A stretch of 64,000 nucleotides of DNA from Baylisascaris procyonis (taxonomy: Eukaryota; Nematoda; Chromadorea; Rhabditida; Ascarididae), in the NCBI GenBank assembly GCA_037389465.1, contig JAZARR010000214.1, positions 4,960,001 to 5,024,000 on the forward strand. Direction: 5' to 3'. Shown piece by piece: positions 37,101 through 58,485 of this stretch. Within the stretch, counting starts at the first letter, position 1. Every line of letters starts with the position of its first letter. Under the pieces are notes generated by a model. It had not been told where the DNA came from and did no database searches. It saw only the letters and a list, made by a program, of their open reading frames with translations. Made by a program: the position numbers and the translations under genes.

Positions 37101-40100
37101 GATATTTTATAAGGCGATCGTATATTTTTTGCAGAAACTAGGTGATATTTTACCACTTGATAAATGCCCTATTGATTTGGAAAATGCTTGCAATATTTTC
37201 ACCATTATCGAGGAATATGATTGTTCTGATGGTCATGATTTATCGCTTAGCAATATCTATTTCGGCAGATTGGTAAAATTTTTTTAAATTTTTCTCATCG
37301 TTATCTCGGTATCATTTCGATAGAGCTCTACACCTATTATTTTCATATTTATTCCTTAAATTATTGCATATATCGAGATTCTCGCCATAGAGTTAAAATT
37401 CTTTTATTATTTATTTAGATTAAAATGAAATCTTTTCTCTTATTGATGCTCTTATAAATTACAAATCCGATTGCATATGTTTCTATCAGTAGCATTATCT
37501 TCTGCATTTTTAATAAAGCGTTTTGTTCATTTTCTTCCGTTTTTTTTTTATTTGTAGAAACGTAAATATATTAGAAAGAGTTGCTTTTATATGTAGCTTC
37601 TTATTTATTTATTCTTGTCGAAAATATTTCTTCCGTTTTTCTCTTTCCTCTTCACTTCCTTTTTTTCTGCTTCTTTCTGTTCTCCCTCTTTCTTTTCATC
37701 TCTTCTTCCTGTCCTTTTCTTCTGTCGCCTCTTCTCTCATCTTCAGAGGTTTTTTTCTGTTCTTCTTCTTTAATAGTATAAACTGTCAATCACTTTGCTT
37801 GATCCTTCAAGGTTGATATCGACCCACTCCATCAGACTTTGAAGTAATTCAATTTTTCCTGTTTTTGAGCAGTTTATCTTTATTTTACATTACTGCGTAT
37901 AATATATGCTTCATCAACATCAATGAAGTTCTCCAAAATTATACCTTATAACTTATCATTCAGTTTATTCAGTTCTTTGAGGATTCATTGCTCGGAATAT
38001 CTGCCGAGGTAAATTCGTAATTAAAATAACCTTTCACCTGTTGAGGAAACTTTATAGTTAATGTAACCTTTCAGTTAACAGGAAGGATTTTTTTGTTGAT
38101 TTGCTGATTGCATCGATCAGCCGATTTGTTAATTTGCTTATTTAGATAGGCCATGGGCAATCTCGTTTGAAAAATTTATATAACCTAAAGGAACGTTGTT
38201 ACATCGGTAATACAACAATGGATCCACAGCTGTCGTTTATTCAAGCTAATTTGATCAAAGCAAATTTGGGATCAGTTGTTCTCGACCCATTTTGTGGCAC
38301 TGGTACTTGTTTTCCTTCTTATATTTACAAATATTTTATTAACAAAAATTGCAAACTATTATCATTTTCGACTTGTTTTTAATTTTTCTTAATGTTTATA
38401 GGTTTATATGGTCTTAGAATACCTTCCGCCCTTCAAAAAAGCTTTTGAAAATAGTTAATCCTTCGCATATGTCTATTTCCTTCCTTCGATATTTTCGAAC
38501 AGGAACGATGCCTTCTTTGGGAAATGTTTTCATAAAATCACTTCAGTGCTCTCCGAATATTCAAATTCGTTTGTATATGCATAGTAGTTTATGTGTGCTT
38601 ATTTGATGATAGTTGAAATAGCATAGTGAAAGGAAGCTACGCGAATCTTTTCAGCTACCGAGCGCCAGGATTGAATGTGTGTGTTGAGGGGACGGGTAAT
38701 GAGAGTAGGAAGGTGACTCGCCCAACAACGGTGTGCATGTGGATTAAGGTGATCGAGAATCCGTTTCTCGATGGATCTGACTTCATGCATCCGTGGGATA
38801 AATGTGAAACGTTGGATTATTATTACATTGACGGAATCAGTAGTTCCGAAATGTGGGCGATATTGGTCCGTCGATGCGGTAGTGAACCAACAAAGGGCAT
38901 ATTTGATGCTGGATTATATACGAAAGCCTGCATAATTCCTATAAAATATAATTTGTTGTACTCGAGCGCCGGGAACATCCATATTCCTTCCTCCCTTCCT
39001 TTCCTTACCTCTTTCCTTTCCTTTTTTCTTGTTTCATCAATGAGTACATGAGTATTGCAAAAATGCGATATTCATCTTGCAGCGATATTTCCAGCCTAAC
39101 CGTGGTCTACTTGTGGATATCATCTCTAACACTTGAACGTTTATGTGATTATATATTTTAAATAAGTTTTCAGGTGGTCTTTTGATATCGGCGGCGCATT
39201 TTGGTGCTGCTGTGATTGGCACCGAAATTAACTATCAGATTGCACGAGCTGTTGGTAGGTTGCCTTAACTTTTATCTTTATTTATGATACAAAATATTGT
39301 TGAAAAATTGGTTGTAGGGTACCTTATCTTTTCTACTTTAAATTTTATTTTTTAAAGAATCAAGATAGTTCGATTTATCCACCCTATTTTTTGTCTTTTT
39401 GATTCTTCATTCCTCAAACCTCTACCATCTCTGTCACATATCTTCCCGATCCAAGGGTATTGATATTGCTTAGCGGCTATTAATGAGGGTCAAGGTTGGA
39501 AGGATGTGAATGATTGTTTCTTTTGATGAGCTATTCGAAGACGGAAGAAAATAATTTGGCACTAATTGAGATAAGAGTTATAATAGTGATTTCCATGTCT
39601 ATTCTTTCAGTCGTTCTCATTTATTTAGTTGTTTCCTTTGTAACGTTATTTAATATAGTGAAAAGCGAGACAAAATCTTGGGAGCCTCTGCGTTGAGATG
39701 GTCTTCTTAACTTGTATATGGGGATTCCTTATCAGATCATTCAATATTCTTGAACCTCCTAGGTCTGCTAAATCTTTGCTTCCTTCTTTTGGTATGTTGT
39801 TTATTTTTTAAAGTATTCGTAATGAATTCTCTTGAATTGTTTGTTCTTTGAGATTATCTCATCTCTCGGTTGGAAATCTTTGAGAAATGTTTTTTCCAGG
39901 TAAATCATCACGAGTAGGTAAAAAGTTTCTAACGGACGACGAATCAGTAGCTGCTAACTTCAAACAATACGAGATCGACGACCGTTTCATGTCGCTGATT
40001 ATAGCCGATGCAAGTAGACACACTATATGGAGGCGTAGCAACGATAAAAATGATGGAATTTTTGATGCAATCGTCGCTGATCGTAAGTGTTGCTAGTATT

Positions 40101-43100
40101 TTCGAGGCATTTCGACAGGTCTTTGACTAGTGAAGTAAGTTTTTTGCGAAAATAGGCGGTTTGTACCGTTAAAATGATTATTGAAAAGTGCATATGCCTC
40201 TGAATAAATCGATTTATTGATCGGACTTTTGGATTGCTCAGAGGATTATTTTCAGCACCATATGGAGTGAGAGAAAAGGGTCGGAAAGTGGGTAACAAAG
40301 AGCGAAAGACACATTGGACGTTGCCCGGCAACCAGCAGTATGTCAGTCATGTTCTTGCTTATAGCAGTTTTATTTATTTGTTTCTACTAAACCTAAATGT
40401 TTAGAGCTGCTTTGGGAGGTGGCTTCAGATTGTTGTGGTTAGCTATGATTGATTGAATAGATCCACCTTGAGATAGGTCAGCACACAGCAATCAGAGGTC
40501 CCACCTCAGAAATATGTCCTTCTCAGGAACGAGACATGATGTTCCTTTGGATCGCCAAATTTGAGAATGTATTCACGTATGACTATCATAGCGCTAAATG
40601 ATGGGAACTGAGCCGCATTTCTGCACATTTCATTAGAATTTTTTTCGTAAGTTGCTTCCACTTCAGATCAGATCCTGTCTCACTTCCAAATTTAGCATTC
40701 TGGCGAAATGGATTTCCTGGGAATTAAGCTCGGTGTCATTAAAGGTGAACAAAAGAAATTAGGAAAGAGGAAGGATCCGAATAGAAGCACCTTAAAAAAT
40801 ACTCTAACAAAGAAAGGAATTTATGTTCCGCTGTGGAGATATGATGCTACTACGCGCTTGCATTATAGCGAAGTTCGTTATCCAGAGAAGACGAGATATG
40901 CGTTAAGCTCGGTGTTTACGGATCTGCTTGAATTAGCGGTCTCTGTGCTCGTCACTGGTGGTCGTTTATCGTTTTGGTTTCCAGTATTTCGTGGAGAGTG
41001 AGTTCCATTCCTTGATTGTTTAACGTTTGCAAATTTCTCTGATATACGTTTATCGTTGTGATAAGGTGGTTTCGCTCATCCATTATCATGTCGTTGCAGT
41101 ATGGACGAGTTGAAGAATAAGAGTTTACTGAAGCGGCGCACTGCATTGCTTTATTTATCTGGGTGACTGAACTAAACGCAACGAAGAGCAATAAAAGGAA
41201 AAAAAGAAAAGGAGGGGACGGGAGGAAAAAAGGAGAAAAAAGGGAAAGAAAGAAAAAAAAAACCGAGTCGACGCACATAACAGCAAACCGGTTTGAAGCG
41301 CGCAGTCAGACAACCAGAGCAATGGCGCAATATAAAAGGGCAGAGAAAAATAGATATCACTGAAGTCGATGTATGCAAAATGAGTCGAGGCGCGGTCACT
41401 CATCGCAACATCCACCAACTTTTTTATGCGGATATCCGTTTTGCTATGGGGGTGTAAGGTATCTGTTTCCTGATAAGATGTTGATGTATATTCATTAAGT
41501 TGTAGTACCTGAGTTTCCTGTTAGCTGCAGATATGATAAAGGTTTTTGAGTATGCAATTGCAAATCGCTAAAAGAGCGTTGCCTCCCTTCGTTTGTTTTT
41601 TCTTTATTTTAGGTTATGGCTCAAAGATATGTCACTTCAACGTACGTTTCATATGTCAGGAACATTGAGAACGAATCGTTCATTGAGTTCCTTTTATTTA
41701 TTTTTCGCTGATCTTGCACAAAAAATGTATCGAATCAATGTAAAGAATATATTCATTTGCATATCAATTTTCTATTTTGCACAGATTGAGTTGAATATTT
41801 TTTCAAAAAAAAAAATGAAAGCATAAATTGTTGTTATTCAAATAAAATAGAACAAAAAGGTCACATCCTGAATAATCACTAGAATCGATATATTCCTAAT
41901 AATTGTCGATGGCAGTGTATGATGACGAGTGGAGGGAAGAGGGAGAAAGTGAAATGTCCCTCCGGCAGTTCGTTTTTTTTTTGAAGTTTGTTTACGGATA
42001 TGGAAGAATCCTGGAAGAATCCTCAGCGCTTTGCTTTTTTTCGTTCGAATGGTTTTTACAAGAATTTTTGTTCATTAGTTGTGAAAATTTTACACAAAGC
42101 GATACGCGACAATTGTTCCGTCCATGAATTCCAGATATATTTGATTTTTGAGGACATTTTATTGATTTTGATTTTATTATGTAGAATAGTCAATTATATA
42201 TTTTCCACGTTTTGCGAAAATTGAAAAAAAAGACTGAAAATTTGCGAGAACTGATAAAACTTTGAACATTACGCTGGTATCTTTGGGTTCAATTCATTCT
42301 AACTCCTGCAGCAAACAAATTGTGGCTGTCCTACATCTCTAGTAAAGTCCGTTAATGAAGGTACACATTGAAATCCAACAGGACATGCGTCATCACCATC
42401 GTCGTTTCCAGGTGTGCATGCCATCGAAATATCTCTACCTTTTGCGAGAAGCGTCCGGCGATATGGGCATACTGAAAGTACTATTGAGTATCCCCTACAT
42501 TATGACCACTTTACTTACAAATGACTTCAGTCTCATTCTGCTCGCTTTGCGTAGTCTATTTGTGTAAATTTTGAACTTAATGCACGAATTTTTAAACAGT
42601 TCTTTGATGAATCCAATTTTCATCGTTTTTTCTTAATTCAAATTATGGGTGCAAAACAGCGATGCTTGCACGGCTTTGCATCAGGTTCGATTAAGCTCGA
42701 TTTTCTGAAAAGTTTCATAAAATTTTATGTTAACGGAGAAAATGGACCGATGTTGCTAGCAATGTTGTTAAGCCCGCTGTTTGATAGTCTAATTAGTCCA
42801 TGGCCGTGTAAAGATCTTTCAGTTGTTTCCAACCTTGTGGTTTTTTTTGGTAGATTATGCTGTGCGCGCAATATCCTGTGAATAGGAAAGGCTATGCGCT
42901 GAAAAAAGATGCCTCGAAATTTGATGGTGATAGAGCTGTCGAATGGAGAGAGGCTAAAGAAAGTATCTAAAGCAAACAGAACTTTAACAAGGAACATTAT
43001 CTCTGAGAAAAACGACTTTGCAAACATGAATCGATGACTGCTATATCGCTATAAACCTTTAAAAAAATGGTAACTCTTACCTGGCATTACAGCGCCATCT

Positions 43101-45670
43101 CGAGGTCTACAGCAGATATGCGTACCGGTGATAAGACTATAAACACATTGTGCATTTTCATCCTCACATGGAACACTTGCAGAGCAGGTGGTCGGCTCAC
43201 TACGTATACTCCAATCGTGATAACATTCGTCCGCTGAAGTAGTCTTAGCCTTTTTAGTGGATTCTTTATAAGTTGTATTCTTTCATGCATCAAGAAACTT
43301 CGTTACTGCAATAGCAGCACTAAGAACCGTATAGGCTGCCTTCAGGATATACTATGAAATCTATGTTCAGTATTCAATTCGCTGTTTACAACAAATGTGA
43401 CAATTTTTTTTGGGAAAGTATCGCTTGTTTCGTCGAAAATGTTCTTCTAAGGGTAAAGTATGTGCTTGTCTAATGCTTCCCAGTTTCAAACCTTCCTGTC
43501 GCTATCGTTTCATAACATTAACATTATCGTTTCATATAGGAATACAGAACATATTTCGGCTTACAGTTGATTCGTCAACTGCAAGCCATTTCGAGAGATC
43601 CGACTGACCATTCAGTTGCATGTTTTTCCATATCTTTTTAATTCCTCTCATTATTCTTCCTTTAGACATAAAATTTATGTTTTTAGCAGTCAGTCTGGGA
43701 AATATGAACACATAATTTGGCGCAGAATTTAAATACAACACATACATAATTTTTCAGTTAAGTGAACAATCAACTAAGAAAAAAAGACTCACAACCGAAT
43801 GTAACTGCGATGATAGAGGTGAAGATAATTAGATGAATCTTTACCATTGCAGTGAATCTATAATAAAAGGGAGGTTTACGCATAAGTAATCGCATATCAT
43901 AGGATTTATTACTACTTCAATTTTGATTGCTCTTGGATGGTTTTAATTTAATTTAGAACCACCCTGTAGTATTTTCTTTCTCACCTCTATCATTTATACA
44001 CTTTTATCTTTACTATCAGTATAATATTAGATGTTCTTTATCAACCTTTTGCCGCAAACACCCTTGACTTAAATAACTCAGTTCTTATCTAACGTATTGA
44101 TGTTTAGGTTGAAGATAGTAAAGAAATTTATTGCGCAGATTATGATTGTAATAAATAAAAATTCAACGAAAAATTGCAACGCTAATTCCGCCGGAAAATT
44201 GCTGCAATCGACAAACATATGGCTTACCTAAGTGATAGCGATTAATGCGGAAAGATAGCGATGTTTGAGAGATGAGCTTTTTGATTGTATTCGCAATGCT
44301 TTTATATTCTTATTGCTATGCTCTGTATTCTGTTTAACGGCAAAAAAATGGGCGGCGGCCAATAATATGAGCCAACAAAGCGTCGTCTCTCTTTAATGCC
44401 AGCTAGCTTGTCATCATTGATGGTACAGCTGTGTTTGTCGTTTTTCGGCTATTGTATTGCATAAAAATGGATCGTGAGCTATTTGAACAAACACGCCATA
44501 TGCAACAATCGCATCAGTCGGCTGTCCATTTTTTTTTTCAAAAATGATTCATGACACTCAAAACGGAAACGTAATAGGAAAGAGGGGAACTTCCAGGTTA
44601 ATAAATATACATTTTATAAAAGGTGAAGATTAGAACTCTATATCTCTTTTCATAGAGTTGATTTAAGCCGCATTTTAAAGAATCTCTATCGTACCTATTT
44701 TTATAGATAGCCAAAATTGGTGGCAAACTTAATTTACAAATAAAATAAAATTAAATAAATTTTTTTCTTCTAAAATTTTAATTGAAGTCAATGTTTTGAT
44801 AATATTAGCGACGTAAAGAGATGATAGGGTTTGTTGACTCTGTTGGTGTGACGTCAATTTATTGGTTGGTCGCAATTGAATTAACAATGCTTTCTTATAT
44901 TTGTTTGGAATGATATTTGATGGTTAACGTTGCATTTTTGTTGTTTATTGCATATGTCTACGTCACAACATGTTTTTATTCATCTTTACTCATAATATTA
45001 TCGCATAGGAAAATTTTCCTTATATTTGAACATTTACTCTTTCCTCATTCTTTTTTTTTTATGACGTTTAATCGTTGTAGAAAATTGCTTTTTGGGGTTG
45101 TTTTTTTTTCTGCTTTGAAATTGTTTTCTCTCTCTCTCTTTTATGCGCATACAATGACGCCTATTTTTGAAGTGTTGATTTTTGTCAGTTTATTTATTGG
45201 TATCTGAGCAGATTTTTCAAACAATTTTATAAATTGTTAGTAAAAGTTTTCAAGTTTATAAAGTTTACTATATATATGTCGTTAGCTAAAGTACAATATC
45301 TTTGCATACATAACTAAATTTCATTTTTGTATTTTGCATTTTAAGTTTACTTGATATTTTATTTTTTGCATTTGCAACTTTTTTTTGTAAAAACTAGTGC
45401 AAGCGCTTTGTTTGCACTAATAACATGAATTATTAAACGATTTTTTTTTTCAGGTACTCAGAAGCGGTTCTTCCACGGCATAATGCACTGAAACTTGTAG
45501 CTAATTGTGAACAACCGTTGGGAAATAAATATTCAAGGTAAGTAGTGCTGCTGAAATAAAGTTCCTCCGTTGATTTTCTGATTTTCATGTTTTGCGTTTT
45601 TTGCAGCCACTCTGAAAACAAGAAAAAGCACCTATTATGCTTCAATCGGGTTTTATTTTTCTCACCATAG
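34130..45670 (+). CDS. TRMT11: tRNA (guanine(10)-N2)-methyltransferase catalytic subunit, TRM11/TRMT11 homologue
   Basis: With TRM112 this class I SAM methyltransferase makes N2-methylguanosine at tRNA position 10 in the cytoplasm (family knowledge). Exons: 34130-34357, 35202-35357, 36486-36575, 37135-37272, 38146-38302, 39174-39254, 39900-40082, 40256-40341, 40696-40997, 45454-45537, 45607-45670 (TAG); 522 residues, all phases consistent. The N-terminal THUMP-like part starts YVFIFSQAHLDFR (from residue 38); then SNIYFGRLIGHGQ, CYIGNTTMDPQLSFI, the SAM-binding DPFCGTGGLL (251-260), GTEINYQIA, IIADAS, and the catalytic DPPYG (344-348); the C-terminal part has VTGGRLSFWFPVF and LVANCEQ. Human TRMT11 is 463 residues. 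The extra length comes from a possible N-terminal extension (a second ATG at 34,238 would remove 36 residues) and a Lys-rich insertion after DPPYG (about 374-430). Intron 9 (4,456 bases) hosts a nested gene. Confidence 0.9.
38303..39173 (+). other. TRMT11 intron 5 with an unexplained 141-codon open frame
   Basis: Within this intron a plus-strand frame (38,626-39,051) stays open for 141 codons, including FMHPWDKCETLDYYYIDGI and EMWAILVRRCGSEPTKGIFD, in a GC-richer patch; a minus-strand frame (38,790-38,599) overlaps it. Flanking TRMT11 exons join perfectly without it. I do not recognise the sequence. It may be an old insertion or chance. Confidence 0.2.
41084..41430. repeat. Dispersed repeat, copy B (TRMT11 intron 9)
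   Basis: Aligns along its length, same strand, with 4,137-4,457. It contains an extra purine-rich AAAGGAGGGGACGGGAGG-type insertion of about 70 bases. The minus-strand translations of the two copies are also similar (DRASTHFAYID versus DRAATHFAYID), but both frames are interrupted in the context of their introns, so I treat it as a DNA repeat rather than an exon. Confidence 0.65.
42299..43847 (-). CDS. Small secreted protein with two lustrin-type cysteine-rich repeats, nested in TRMT11 intron 9
   Basis: Three exons on the minus strand: 43847-43793, 43233-43081, 42471-42299 (TAG). Both introns are GT..AG (donors GTGAGT and GTAAGA, acceptors CTACTTCAG and TACTTTCAG) and both junctions are phase 1, giving 126 residues. 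Exon 1 is a signal peptide (MVKIHLIIFTSIIAVTFG), with cleavage likely before SDEC. Exon 2 is one repeat with Cys 22, 35, 41, 48, 59 and 60, ending HICCRP. Exon 3 is a second repeat with Cys 71, 88, 99, 105, 123 and 124; its pattern CP..C..CPVGFQCV..FVCC is the classic lustrin-type cysteine repeat of nematode extracellular proteins, often found beside Kunitz domains, though none is present here. A TTTTATTATAG acceptor lies 10 bases before the ATG. The protein is predicted to be extracellular. Whether it is a matrix component or a protease-inhibitor-like protein cannot be told. The whole gene is antisense within its host intron. Confidence 0.8.
43848..43872 (-). promoter_or_regulatory. Possible trans-splice acceptor before the nested gene
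   Basis: Minus-strand CCCTTTTATTATAG ends at 43,858, ten bases before the ATG at 43,847. Good pyrimidine tract; consistent with a spliced-leader site and hence independent expression from the host gene. Confidence 0.4.
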
Positions 45671-48115
45671 GTATATTCCATAGTTATAACCTCAGAAGCT
45701 GGTTTATAGTTATAGTCATAGTTATAACCGATGATTCTTAAAGAGGAGCACTCATGCCGAACGTAGGAACATATCATTTCTTCCATTTTCGAGTGCACAT
45801 GGCGGGTTTCCTTTTGTCTGATTCGGTTGAACAATGTATTGTGCTACTTTTTATGGACCACGATTTTATGTTTTCTTGACCTATTCGATGTATTTTCATT
45901 TTTTTAATACTTCTCTGGATGTGTTGATCCAGATGACTCTCTTCCAAAAGAAATGTTTTGATCAGTGAGCATTGCTTTGACCAAAAAACTTGACGATAAA
46001 TTGAATGAAGATAATATAAAGCATGAATATTTTAAGGCGATTGTTGGTCTATGAGAAAATGAGAAATCGACGTGATGGTGAGAGAGCATACATGGAAGAG
46101 GATTGCTACTCGGAGACGACATTCCGACAGAGAATATTCGTTAACAATAATTAAATTGAGATGATAGAATGATTCATTTCCCAGCTGAAAATGAAGAAAT
46201 ATTTTGATAGATATTTGTGTGCTGAAAATGAAGAAATATTTGATAGATATTTTTTGCCTCCATTCATCTTTTATTTAGGCTCGTTTAGGTTGAAAGGAAA
46301 GTAATAAGTGTTTATTTTTCTTTATTTGGAGCACTATTTATTACGCGAATTTAGTTAAGGCAACCGTCAGGAACATGGCAATGGGAAAAATTTGAAGGTA
46401 TCATGTTTGGTCCTCGCTTATTCCCAACAAACTTCTCGTGAGCCTGACCCTTTCGGTCTAAGATCCTGGGACTTTCGTTCACAGCTCATTTTGCGGTCAC
46501 TTCGATGTCCCTCTGCGAACATTCACCTTCACACCGCATGCCTTTGTCGTTATAAGCATATGGTTATGAACTATCAACTGCACGCTAAGAACATATAATG
46601 CTGAACAATAAATAATGTGTTTAACTGTTTATGGGCATTTATTTAGTATTACAAACAAATATGCTGAGACATAGTAAGAGTTGTGACCGTTGAATAATTG
46701 ACTAACACATTCCTAAGAAATTGATAGTGAAGGATGGCAAAACACTGAAGAACTTTGTTGAAAATTGGATAGCTGTTTTAATAATTGGCTCTCAAGACTA
46801 AATTCATGCTTATTGGCTGCAATAGCTCCTTAGAGATGTGAAGGTAGTAACATGATAAGTCATGCATGTTACTGTCGGAAAGGAAGGGAAGGAGGAGAGG
46901 AGGAGGAAGTGTTGTCTCGAAGAGAATGAAAATACGTGTGTTGATATTAGATAATATATACGGAAATGCATTGACTTCGTAAGGCGGTTTCGACGGATCA
47001 ATTTCAAACGACGAAGCAAAACTCGATTTTTAAACGGTCAACACCATCGGTTGAAATATATAATTCGCTCGAAAAAATCAACCATCAAATACAACAACCG
47101 TCGAGTGGATAGAACCAAGCCTGGACTACTTTTAAGTATATAAGGAAGGCAATATCATATGAAGAATAGCTTCTTCGAGTACAAGGAAATATAGAACAAT
47201 TCAACTAGAACGTATAGGTGATGTGGTAAAAGTTCTGTAAAATGCTCATAATTTAATATTCAAATCAGAAGTACTGGATGCTTTTCGCTACCATTATGAC
47301 CCTTCTTCGAGATGGGCAATGACCGTAGAGAGCGCCGAAAATGATCTTTCTACAAGCCCCTTGAGCATCACAACGAAATAAATTAACAGTTGTAACAGAA
47401 CGTTTAACCGCACTTCTAGTATAGTAACAATTTATTTCCGTGCAATCACGAGTTGCATATATTGCTTTCGATGTGCTATATGCGTGGATTTACTTAAATT
47501 ATACCTTAAGCAGACTTTGCCGCATAAATTCGCATAATGAGCGGAAGTGATAAGATAAGGATGAACGTCAACAAGCTTTAGGGAATATCGCCACTAATCG
47601 ACTGATATCATCTTTTTCTTATTATACAACTTATATACAATAGTACAAAACCATGCTTAAACTCGTTTGCGAGCTTGAACAGATTGAGGGATTGCATAAA
47701 GCTGTTCGAAATTTTCTAGAACTCCACGAATGCGAATTTTTCGAAGGTAGGGATTAAGCGACCACATAACAGCATTTCTGTGAGTTTTCTAAGTGTTTGG
47801 TGGATCCTTACAACACGATCAAAAATAGCTCTTATTCGTCGTAAAATCTACATATAGCTCAATTTTAAAACTGATTTGCATATGAAAAAGATTGCAATTG
47901 GCAGCTAACAAACAATATGTACAAGCTCACCGGAAGATTACAACAATAACATCCGCTTGGCAAAAAAAAACAAACAATAAAACAATTGCTACTAGAAAGT
48001 TATATATTTACCCGCAATGCTGATTTCCTATTCAATATAAATATTAGATTATAGCTTTGAGCTGATTTTTCATACCTCTAAGAGGCAACGATTTTAATCG
48101 TTTTACATGGGTTGA
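45671..48115. other. Intergenic space between convergent TRMT11 and carboxylesterase genes
   Basis: Contains the 3' flanks of both genes. A plus-strand AATAAA at 46,607 is the first clear polyadenylation hexamer I see after the TRMT11 stop, but it is distant. There is a short imperfect tandem duplication (about 37 bases, GCTGAAAATGAAGAAATATT) at 46,183-46,255. Two GC-richer open frames (46,392-46,598 and 47,241-47,381, the latter with FRYHYDPSSRWAMTVESAEN) look somewhat protein-like but have no splice context or family match. Confidence 0.45.
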
Positions 48116-58460
<10,345 letters not shown>

Positions 58461-58485
58461 TGCCTCAAAAATCTGCAACATCGTA
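58461..58485 (-). promoter_or_regulatory. Possible trans-splice acceptor before the carboxylesterase ATG
   Basis: Minus-strand ATACGATGTTGCAG ends at 58,473, leaving 12 bases before the ATG at 58,460. If used, it removes the upstream in-frame ATG at 58,481 and fixes the start at MGAVSS. Confidence 0.4.
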
